From Pseudoxanthomonas dokdonensis (GTDB taxonomy: Bacteria; Pseudomonadota; Gammaproteobacteria; Xanthomonadales; Xanthomonadaceae): a stretch of 64,000 nt of DNA. Below are positions 57,681 through 64,000 of this stretch, in pieces. The notes under the pieces were generated by a model. It saw nothing but the letters and a program-made list of their open reading frames with translations, made no database searches and was not told the origin of the DNA. The DNA is taken from the NCBI RefSeq assembly GCF_001431405.1, contig NZ_LDJL01000005.1:186001-250000 (forward strand). Direction: 5' to 3'. Position numbers and translations under genes: made by a program. Numbering within the stretch: the first letter of the stretch is position 1; each line of letters starts with the position of its first letter.

Positions 57681-59032
57681 CCGCCCACCTGCAGCGAACG
57701 ACCACGACCAATGCCGTAATAGGCCAGCCCGGCTGCCTCGACCTCGTCAGGCGTGTACAGGTTGCGGCCATCGAAAATCACCGCTTCCTTCAGTCGCGCC
57801 TGCAGTTGCGCGAAGTCAGGACTGCGGAACTGCTTCCATTCGGTGACCACCACCAGCGCGTCGGCGCCTTCAAGCGCGGCCGAAGCCGAATCGCACAACA
57901 CCAGATCATCGCGCTGGCCGAAGATCCGCTCCGCTTCCTGACGTGCTTCCGGGTCATAGGCCCGCACCCGCGCACCGGCTTCCCACAACTGTTCGAGCAG
58001 ACGACGGCTGGAGGCGGCGCGCATGTCATCGGTATTGGGCTTGAACGCCAGGCCCCACACCGCAAACGTGCGGCCACGCACGCCTTCATCCTCTCCGCGA
58101 TCAAAATGACGCTGGATCAACTCGAACAGATGGCCTTTCTGGTTTTCGTTGACCGCTTCCACCGCCTGTAGCAGCTGCGCGGAATAGCCGTGCTGCTGCG
58201 CGGTTTTTTCCAGCGCCTGCACGTCCTTGGGAAAGCAGGAGCCGCCATAGCCGGCGCCCGGGTAGATGAAGTGCCAGCCAATCCGCGGATCCGACCCGAT
58301 GCCATGGCGGACATGTTCGACATCGGCACCGACCCGCTCGGCGATGTTGGCGATTTCATTCATGAAGCTGATCTTGGTCGCCAGCATTGCATTGGCCGCG
58401 TACTTGGTCAGTTCGGCCGATCGCACATCCATCACCACCAGACGGTCATGGTTGCGATTGAATGGCGCATACAGGCGCTTGAGACGTTCGATGGCCGTGG
58501 CGCTGTCCGAGCCGACCACGATCCGGTCCGGGCGCATGCAATCGTTGATGGCATCGCCTTCCTTCAGGAATTCCGGATTCGAGACCACGTCGAAGCGGTA
58601 GTCGGCCTGGCGGCTGTCCAGTTCCGCCTGGATCGCTTGCCGCACCTTGTCGGCGGTACCGACCGGCACTGTCGACTTGCCGACCACGATGGCATTGCCC
58701 TGCATGTGCTGGCCAATGGTCCGCGCCACCGCCAGCACGTATTGCAGATCGGCGCTGCCATCTTCATCCGGCGGGGTACCGACCGCGATGAAGATGATCT
58801 CGCTGCTGCCGACAGCGCGTTCGGCATCGGTGGTGAAATGCAGTCGCCCGCTGGCGTGGTTGGCCTTCACCATCGGCTCCAACCCGGGCTCGTAAATCGG
58901 GATGATCCCGTTGTTCAGACCTTCGACCTTGCCTGCGTCGATATCGACGCAGGTGACATCGTGGCCGACCTCGGCCAGGCAGGTGCCGGTGACCAATCCG
59001 ACATAGCCGGTACCGAAAATCGCAACGCGCAT
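57677..59032 (-). CDS. ugd: UDP-glucose 6-dehydrogenase
   Basis: 451 residues. The NAD-binding motif [18 protein letters not shown] opens the protein; catalytic Cys266 lies in [14 protein letters not shown], and [18 protein letters not shown] follows in the C-terminal domain. It oxidises UDP-glucose twice to UDP-glucuronate, a precursor of exopolysaccharide and lipopolysaccharide sugars. No polysaccharide genes are adjacent in the window. Confidence 0.97.
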   Translation of the reverse strand: MRVAIFGTGYVGLVTGTCLAEVGHDVTCVDIDAGKVEGLNNGIIPIYEPGLEPMVKANHASGRLHFTTDAERAVGSSEIIFIAVGTPPDEDGSADLQYVLAVARTIGQHMQGNAIVVGKSTVPVGTADKVRQAIQAELDSRQADYRFDVVSNPEFLKEGDAINDCMRPDRIVVGSDSATAIERLKRLYAPFNRNHDRLVVMDVRSAELTKYAANAMLATKISFMNEIANIAERVGADVEHVRHGIGSDPRIGWHFIYPGAGYGGSCFPKDVQALEKTAQQHGYSAQLLQAVEAVNENQKGHLFELIQRHFDRGEDEGVRGRTFAVWGLAFKPNTDDMRAASSRRLLEQLWEAGARVRAYDPEARQEAERIFGQRDDLVLCDSASAALEGADALVVVTEWKQFRSPDFAQLQARLKEAVIFDGRNLYTPDEVEAAGLAYYGIGRGRSLQVGG

Positions 59033-59064
59033 TCTTTGTTTCCTTCTTTCGAGTTCCTATTCCG

Positions 59065-60000
59065 TTACTGCAGGATGCCCATCAGTTCGACGTCGAAGGT
59101 CAGCGTCGCGTCCGGACCGATGGTGCCGCCTGGTGCGCCGTTGGGGCCATAGGCCAGGTTGCCCGGGATCCAGAAGCGGTATTTGGCGCCGACCGGCATC
59201 AAGGCAACACCTTCAGTCCAGCCCGGAATGACCTGGGTCAGGCCGAACTCGGCCGGTTCGCCACGATCATAGGAACTGTCGAACTTGGTGCCGTCGAGCA
59301 GGGTGCCCACATAGTTCACCCGGACCCGGCTCTGCGGGGTCGGTCGCGCACCATTGCCTTCGCGCAGGACCATGTACTGCAGGCCCGACGGCGTGGTGAT
59401 CACACCCGGCTTGGTCTTGTTCCCGGCCAGGAACTTGGCGCCTTCTTCACGGTTGCGCTGGCCGGCCTGGCTCTGGCGCTGGGTCATGAACGCCTGCACC
59501 GCCGCCTGGGCTTCCGCGGCGGTCATCAGCGGCGTGCCGGTCTTGCCGACCACCGTGCGCATGGCCTGCATCATCACCGGCAGGTCGATCTCGCTCTTCA
59601 GCGGCGCCAATGACGGGCCGACCGCGAAACCACCGAGCATGTAGCCGACCTTGGCCTTGTCCACGGCCGGCGGTTTGCTGCCCGGCGCGGTCCCGGGCAC
59701 GGTCTGGCCCTGGCTGGCGGCGATGTTGACCCGCAACGCCTGGTCGGTGGCCTGTGCATCAGCCTGCGAAATCAGCGGCTCACCGCCCTTGAACGAAGTT
59801 TCCAGTGCTTTCTGGAACGCCGACAGATCCATGAACTGGGCAACCGGCTCGAACGAATTGCCCACGTCCATGCCGATCGCATAGCTGACCTTGTCGCGCT
59901 CGCTGACCAGCGCTGTTTTTTCCTGTGCCGACACATTGCCTCCCAACATTGAACCCACGATGGCGATAACCGCGACGACGCCGCGAATCGGATGCTTCAT
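59065..60000 (-). CDS. Secreted FKBP-type peptidyl-prolyl isomerase with duplicated N-terminal module
   Basis: 311 residues from ATG 60000 with AAGGAG upstream. Signal peptide residues 1-25 (ending VSAQ). Two similar helical segments follow: DKVSYAIGMDVGNSFEPV (about 36-100) and DKAKVGYMLGGFAVGPSLAP (about 117-180), each resembling the FKBP_N dimerisation module of Mip/FkpA. The C-terminal FKBP domain (about 205-311) has GSGLQY-like SGLQYMVL, DGTKFDSSYDRGEPAEF, VIPGWTEGVALMPVG and FDVELMGI. A periplasmic or outer-membrane folding factor. Confidence 0.93.
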   Translation of the reverse strand: MKHPIRGVVAVIAIVGSMLGGNVSAQEKTALVSERDKVSYAIGMDVGNSFEPVAQFMDLSAFQKALETSFKGGEPLISQADAQATDQALRVNIAASQGQTVPGTAPGSKPPAVDKAKVGYMLGGFAVGPSLAPLKSEIDLPVMMQAMRTVVGKTGTPLMTAAEAQAAVQAFMTQRQSQAGQRNREEGAKFLAGNKTKPGVITTPSGLQYMVLREGNGARPTPQSRVRVNYVGTLLDGTKFDSSYDRGEPAEFGLTQVIPGWTEGVALMPVGAKYRFWIPGNLAYGPNGAPGGTIGPDATLTFDVELMGILQ

Positions 60001-60090
60001 CCCACAGACTCCTTGATATTCGCGCCGCACCGACGGCGCCAGCCGGTATTGTCGCATGTGGTCGCGGCCACGCGTAGAGCGTCGCGGCGA

Positions 60091-60645
60091 TCAGCGCCCG
60101 GCCTGCAGTTCACGTTCGATCGCGGCCACCAGCGCCGGGTCATCCGGGGTGACCTTGCTGGGGAAATCGGCGACCACCTCACCCTTGCGGTTGATCAGGT
60201 ATTTGTGGAAGTTCCAGCCGGGCGCATGGCCGGTTTCGCGGGTGAGTGACTGGTAAAGCGGGGTCGCTTGGTCGCCAATCACATGCACCTTTTCGAACAT
60301 CGGGAACTTGACCCCGTAAGTCAGCGTGCAGAATTCCTGGATCTGCGCCTCGCTGCCAGGTTCCTGCCCCTTGAAGTCGTTGGACGGGAAACCCAGCACC
60401 GAGAAACCACGGCTGGCGTACTTCTGTTGCAGCGCTTCCAGGCCTTCATATTGCGGGGTGAAGCCGCATTTGCTGGCGGTATTGACGACCAGCAGGACCT
60501 TGCCGGCGTATGTCTTGTTCAGGTTAATCTCGGTTTTGCCGGCCAGCGAGCGGTAGTTCTGGTCCAGCAAATCGCTGGCAACGGCACTGTTTGCGAGCCC
60601 AGCCAGGGCAACAAAACCCAACATTTTCAAATATTTGCGAATCAT
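60091..60645 (-). CDS. Periplasmic glutathione peroxidase family protein
   Basis: 184 residues from ATG 60645 with CGGAG upstream. Signal peptide residues 1-24 (ending AVAS). The peroxidatic Cys60 lies in NTASKCGFTPQYEGL, with GFPSNDFKGQEPG and WNFHKYLINRKGEV completing the catalytic set (Cys/Gln/Trp/Asn). The cysteine form of the family usually uses thioredoxin; a periplasmic member would need another reductant. It removes peroxides outside the cytosol. Confidence 0.94.
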   Translation of the reverse strand: MIRKYLKMLGFVALAGLANSAVASDLLDQNYRSLAGKTEINLNKTYAGKVLLVVNTASKCGFTPQYEGLEALQQKYASRGFSVLGFPSNDFKGQEPGSEAQIQEFCTLTYGVKFPMFEKVHVIGDQATPLYQSLTRETGHAPGWNFHKYLINRKGEVVADFPSKVTPDDPALVAAIERELQAGR

Positions 60646-60713
60646 TTTCGTGACTCCGTGAGCGTTCGGCGCCCAGTATGCCGTTAGTTGGGTCGCAAAA
60701 CACCGGCAAGGAC

Positions 60714-60754
60714 TTGATCGGACGTGTTTAGGTGTTATAGTTACATACAACACC
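60714..60754 (+). promoter_or_regulatory. Promoter with overlapping operator for the GntR-ABC operon
   Basis: TTGATC (60714-60719) and TATAGT (60736-60741) are spaced by 16 bases, a good sigma-70 promoter. GGTGTT (60731-60736) and AACACC (60749-60754) form a perfect inverted repeat spaced by 12 bases that covers the -10. This is the position expected for repression by the GntR/YtrA-type regulator encoded downstream. Confidence 0.65.
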
Positions 60755-60776
60755 ACTCACCCAGCCGGGGAGTCAC

Positions 60777-61037
60777 ATGAACGAGAAACTGCTCAATTCA
60801 GGTTTCGCCCTCGCCGGGGCCGTCAGCCTGCTGTTGCTGGGATTGTCAGCCCAGCCAGCGGCAAGGATGGACACCGGCTTTGCCGCGCCTTCGCTGCTGC
60901 CGGCCACGCCGGCGGCATTGGAGGAAGACGTCATCGAGGCCGTCCATCCGCAGGCCGGGCCGTCGCGTCATCGTCGTCGGGCCGCGCTGTCGATGCCCTA
61001 TTTCTCTTTCGCCCGTTCCCTGCGCAGCGGGAGCTGA
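60777..61037 (+). CDS. Small exported or membrane-anchored protein, unknown
   Basis: 86 residues, with GGGGAG five bases before the ATG. The hydrophobic N-terminal segment (LNSGFALAGAVSLLLLGLSA) is a signal peptide or anchor. A Pro/Ala-rich middle and a basic RHRRRAALS stretch follow. No family recognised. First gene of the GntR-ABC operon, four bases before the regulator start. Confidence 0.65.
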   Translation: MNEKLLNSGFALAGAVSLLLLGLSAQPAARMDTGFAAPSLLPATPAALEEDVIEAVHPQAGPSRHRRRAALSMPYFSFARSLRSGS

Positions 61038-61041
61038 AGCC

Positions 61042-61407
61042 ATGACATCCATCCAATGGAGTGACGGTGCTCCGATCTACCGTCAACTGAAGGAACGGGT
61101 CATCGCGATGATGCTCGATGGCCTGCTCAAGCCCGGCGACGCGCTGCCGTCGGTGCGCCAGGTCGCCGCCGAGTACCAGCTGAATCCGATTACCGTTTCA
61201 CGCGCCTATCAGGAACTGGCGGACGAGGCACTGGTGGAAAAGCGCCGCGGGCTGGGCATGTTCGTCACCGAAGAGGCCTCCAAGAAGCTGATGGCCAGCG
61301 AACGCGAACGCTTCCTGACCGAAGAATGGCCGGCCGTGTCCGAACGCATCGAACGGCTGGGCCTGACCATCGAAGAACTGCTCATATCAAAGGGGAATGC
61401 ATCATGA
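61042..61407 (+). CDS. GntR-family regulator, YtrA subfamily
   Basis: 121 residues from ATG 61042. A GntR winged helix (PIYRQLKERVIAMMLDGLLK, then PSVRQVAAEYQLNPITVSRA) with only a short helical C-terminal tail and no large effector domain, the mark of YtrA types that regulate ABC-2 transporter operons. It overlaps the ATPase gene by ATGA. It most likely represses its own operon through the palindrome at 60731-60754. Confidence 0.93.
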   Translation: MTSIQWSDGAPIYRQLKERVIAMMLDGLLKPGDALPSVRQVAAEYQLNPITVSRAYQELADEALVEKRRGLGMFVTEEASKKLMASERERFLTEEWPAVSERIERLGLTIEELLISKGNAS

Positions 61408-62276
61408 GTGCTGTCATTGGCAACGTGGTTTCCGCGCACGGCCTGCGCAAGGCGTATCGCAACAGGCTGGCGCTGGACAATACCGAATTCGAGATACCGG
61501 CCGGGCGCATCATCGGCCTGATCGGGCCCAATGGCGCCGGCAAAACCACGGCACTGAAGGCCATCCTCGGACTGATCCCGTTCGAGGGCAATCTCAAGGT
61601 ACTGGGCCTGGACCCGCGCAAACAACGCGACCAGCTGATGAATGATGTCTGCTTCATCGCCGACGTCGCGGTGCTGCCGCGCTGGATGCGGGTACGCGAG
61701 GCGGTTGATTTCGTCGAGGGCGTGCATCCGCGTTTCGACCGGGCCAAGTGCGAGCGCTTCCTTGCCAACACCCAGCTCAATCCCAACCTGCGCGTGCGCG
61801 AGATGTCCAAGGGCATGATCGTGCAGTTGCACCTGGCACTGGTGATGGCGATCGACGCCAAACTGCTGGTATTGGACGAACCGACCCTGGGCCTGGACAT
61901 CCTCTACCGCAAGCAGTTCTACCAGAACCTGCTGGAAGACTATTTCGACGAACAGAAGACCATTCTGGTCACCACCCACCAGGTCGAGGAAATCGAGCAC
62001 ATCCTGACCGACGTGATGTTCATCCGTGACGGCAAGGTGGTGCTGACCGCGGCGATGGACGATGTCGCCGAACGTTACACCGAGCTGCTGGCCAGTGCCG
62101 ACAACGTCGCCCAGGCCCGCGCGTTGCTGCCCATCGACGAGCGCGCCCTGCCCTTCGGCAAGACCGTGATGTTGTTCGATGGAGTGTCACGCACGCGGCT
62201 GGCGGCCCTAGGAGAAACCCGCACGCCCGGGCTGGCGGATCTGTTTGTCGCCATCATGAAAGGAACCTACGCATGA
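61404..62276 (+). CDS. ABC transporter ATP-binding protein
   Basis: 290 residues from ATG 61404. Walker A is GPNGAGKTTAL, the Walker B is LLVLDEPTLGLD and the switch His is in VTTHQVEE. The signature LSGGQ is replaced by MSKGM in VREMSKGMIVQL, a common variant in this ABC-2 subfamily. The C-terminal ~70 residues are a subfamily extension. Coupled by overlaps to the regulator and the permease; the pair probably exports an unknown compound or aids envelope stress resistance. Confidence 0.94.
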   Translation: MSAVIGNVVSAHGLRKAYRNRLALDNTEFEIPAGRIIGLIGPNGAGKTTALKAILGLIPFEGNLKVLGLDPRKQRDQLMNDVCFIADVAVLPRWMRVREAVDFVEGVHPRFDRAKCERFLANTQLNPNLRVREMSKGMIVQLHLALVMAIDAKLLVLDEPTLGLDILYRKQFYQNLLEDYFDEQKTILVTTHQVEEIEHILTDVMFIRDGKVVLTAAMDDVAERYTELLASADNVAQARALLPIDERALPFGKTVMLFDGVSRTRLAALGETRTPGLADLFVAIMKGTYA

Positions 62277-63253
62277 ACGCCGTGACCGTCCACAAAACAC
62301 ATACGTTCAAGTGGCTGCTCAAGCGCGAGTACTGGGAAAACCGTGGCGGCTTCCTGTGGGCGCCAGTCGTCACCGGTGCCATCGTCGCGCTGTTGTCGCT
62401 GATTGCTTCGACCATCGGTACGGTCAAAGTCCTGCAGATGAAGAACAAGCCCAGTTTCAACATGAACATCGACGGGCCGATCGATGAATACACCCGCCAG
62501 ATTGGCGCGGTCGGCGACGGCATCCTGATTCTCGGCCTCGGCCTGGCGTTCGTGGTGCTGGCGTTCGTGGTGTTCTTCTACTGCCTGGGTACGCTGCACG
62601 ATGACAAGCGCGATCGCAGCATCCTGTTCTGGAAATCATTGCCGGTATCCGACACCGCGATGGTGTTGTCGAAGGTGTGCTGGGCCTTGCTGCTGGCGCC
62701 CCTGCTGTCGCTGGTCATCGGCGTGGCGATCGGCTTGACCCTATGGGTGATCGCCGGTGCATCGATGGCCATCAGCGGTGTGCCCAGCGGATTCTCGATG
62801 TTCACCCATTCGCACCCGTTCGCGGTGGTCGGCAATGCATTGAGCAGCCTGCCAATCTATGTCTGCTGGGCGCTGCCGACGGTTGGCTGGCTGATGTTCT
62901 GCTCGGCCTGGGCACGCAGCAAACCGTTCCTGTGGGCGGTACTGGTGCCGATCCTGGCCTGCATCATCATCAGCATGGTCGGCATCCTCGGCCTCGATCT
63001 GCCATACGACAAGTTGTGGTACGTGGTCGCCTACCGTGGCCTGCTGAGCGTGATACCGGGCACCTGGTCGCCGCTGGCCGGCCATATCGACAACAACATC
63101 CAGATCCACTCGCCGGCTGACTTGATGCAGGTGGTCAACCTGGGCAACAACTGGCAGTTGTTCGGCACCATCGACATGTGGATCGGCATGCTGGTGGGCG
63201 TAGCCTTCATCGTCGCTGCCATCCATATCCGCCGCTGGCGCGAAACCGAGTGA
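62273..63253 (+). CDS. ABC-2 type transporter permease
   Basis: 326 residues, overlapping the ATPase stop by ATGA. Six or so transmembrane helices; KREYWENRGGFLWAPVVTGA at the N-terminus and YCLGTLHDDKRDRSILFWKS, a known segment of ABC-2 permeases, with SDTAMVLSKVCWALLLAPL next. It forms the membrane channel of the transporter; substrate unknown. Confidence 0.93.
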   Translation: MNAVTVHKTHTFKWLLKREYWENRGGFLWAPVVTGAIVALLSLIASTIGTVKVLQMKNKPSFNMNIDGPIDEYTRQIGAVGDGILILGLGLAFVVLAFVVFFYCLGTLHDDKRDRSILFWKSLPVSDTAMVLSKVCWALLLAPLLSLVIGVAIGLTLWVIAGASMAISGVPSGFSMFTHSHPFAVVGNALSSLPIYVCWALPTVGWLMFCSAWARSKPFLWAVLVPILACIIISMVGILGLDLPYDKLWYVVAYRGLLSVIPGTWSPLAGHIDNNIQIHSPADLMQVVNLGNNWQLFGTIDMWIGMLVGVAFIVAAIHIRRWRETE

Positions 63254-63341
63254 TCCCCGCCTGCGGTGGCCGCCGAGCGGGCGCCACCGCACCGCTGCGC
63301 GGGCCAGCCGCCCGCAGCCCTACCTGCTTCCGGAGAATCTG

Positions 63342-64000
63342 ATGCGTCCCGTTTTCATCGCCACTGTGTTGGCCGCCCCGCTGCTGTTGCTTGCCCCGTT
63401 CGCGCAGGCATACGAGTGCCCGCATGCACAGGACCGCCAGTTGGAGCTGGATCTGGCTGGGGTCAGAACGATCACCTTTGAAGTCAATTCCCATGATCTG
63501 GTGCTGGATGCGGTCGCCGGCACCGGCGGCAAGCTCGCCGGCCGCGCCTGCGCCGACGATGCCGATGATCTCGCCGGCCTGACCCTATCCCAGCGCAAAC
63601 AGGGTGACGCACTGGTGGTGAGCCTGCAGAACGAGCAGCATAAGGGCTGGTCGTTCTTCAACCAGGGCATGGCCCGCCTGCACATCAGCGGCCAGGTGCC
63701 GGCCGACCGGACCATCCATCTGAAAGTCGATTCCGGCGACGCCAGCCTGGACGGCGCCAGCATCGCCAGCGTCAGCGTCGGTTCCGGCGACGCCCAGCTC
63801 AGCAATACCCGCGGCCTGGTCGCGGCCAAGGTCGGATCCGGCGACATCAAGGTGCGCCAGGCAGGCGCCCTGAAGGTCACGTCGATAGGTTCAGGCGATC
63901 TGGAAAGTGCCAGCGTCGCTGGTCCGGCGACGGTGGACAGCATCGGTTCCGGCGAATTTTCGCTGCGCGGCGGCAAGGGTGACGTGCACATCGGTTCGCT
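63342..64000 (+). CDS. Exported DUF4097-like repeat protein (C-terminus outside the window)
   Basis: The frame is open from ATG 63342 (GGAG seven bases upstream) to the window edge. Residues 1-23 are a signal peptide ending AQA. After residue 120 the protein consists of about 18-20-residue repeats with an xxSGD core (VDSGDASLDG, VGSGDAQLSN, VGSGDIKVRQ, IGSGDLESAS, IGSGEFSLRG), the pattern of right-handed beta-helix/DUF4097 proteins. It follows the ABC permease by 88 bases and may be in the same operon. Probably periplasmic or surface-located; function unknown. Confidence 0.8.
   Translation, partial: MRPVFIATVLAAPLLLLAPFAQAYECPHAQDRQLELDLAGVRTITFEVNSHDLVLDAVAGTGGKLAGRACADDADDLAGLTLSQRKQGDALVVSLQNEQHKGWSFFNQGMARLHISGQVPADRTIHLKVDSGDASLDGASIASVSVGSGDAQLSNTRGLVAAKVGSGDIKVRQAGALKVTSIGSGDLESASVAGPATVDSIGSGEFSLRGGKGDVHIGS

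Overview
The window is GC-rich, gene-dense bacterial chromosome with no phage, transposase, CRISPR array or tRNA that I can see. Gene content points to a gammaproteobacterium of the Xanthomonadaceae, most likely Stenotrophomonas or a close relative. The reasons are the NAD-dependent glutamate dehydrogenase of about 1,700 residues, the bacterial kynurenine catabolic cluster, split methionine synthase, a YtrA-type GntR/ABC operon, and a GTAG-type palindromic repeat pair like those described in Stenotrophomonas maltophilia. The genus is an inference from content; no marker sequence was compared.

Layout. 1-4.7 kb: a partial exported DUF4142-like protein diverges from a three-gene signalling operon (membrane histidine kinase, single-domain response regulator, receiver-kinase-receiver hybrid). 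4.7-10 kb: a small unknown gene, a LysR regulator divergent from a YeiH-type membrane protein, then a 529-base gap holding a perfect FNR/ANR box placed correctly for a promoter, followed by a lipoprotein alkylsulfatase. 10-20 kb: an outer-membrane-like protein, tex, an unknown gene, a repeat pair, an OmpA-type lipoprotein, photolyase, dnaB, and the rpsF-rpsR-rplI ribosomal operon with a good promoter, then an IscA-family protein.

20-36 kb: a long co-directional run on the + strand. asnS, two small unknowns and a PaiB-like protein are followed by a catabolic block: short-chain dehydrogenase, aminomuconate semialdehyde dehydrogenase, small membrane protein, carbonic anhydrase, RidA-type deaminase, 3-hydroxyanthranilate dioxygenase, FUSC exporter, ACMS decarboxylase, kynureninase and kynurenine monooxygenase. 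Together these can convert kynurenine through 3-hydroxyanthranilate to 2-aminomuconate and its deaminated product. Tryptophan dioxygenase and formamidase are not in the window. The run continues without a break into sbcB, DUF2461, a VOC protein and a DUF2939 protein.

36-50 kb (mixed strands): 5'-nucleotidase, an exported unknown, nadK and the giant glutamate dehydrogenase on the - strand; a TetR-regulated RND efflux pair without its outer-membrane channel on the + strand; an acyl-CoA dehydrogenase on the - strand. 50-57 kb: an ArsR-methyltransferase fusion, with a striking 30-base palindrome in front of it, leads directly into methionine synthase split into two genes, then an MFS transporter. 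57-60.7 kb (- strand): DUF2058, slyX, UDP-glucose dehydrogenase, a secreted FKBP isomerase with an apparently duplicated N-terminal module, and a periplasmic glutathione peroxidase. 60.7-64 kb: a GntR-regulated ABC transporter operon whose probable operator overlaps its -10 element, ending in a truncated exported repeat protein.

The strongest leads are the predicted anaerobic promoter in front of the alkylsulfatase, the accessory genes (carbonic anhydrase, FUSC pump, unknown membrane protein, SDR lacking the usual catalytic Tyr/Lys) inside the kynurenine block, and the SahR-like control of split MetH.
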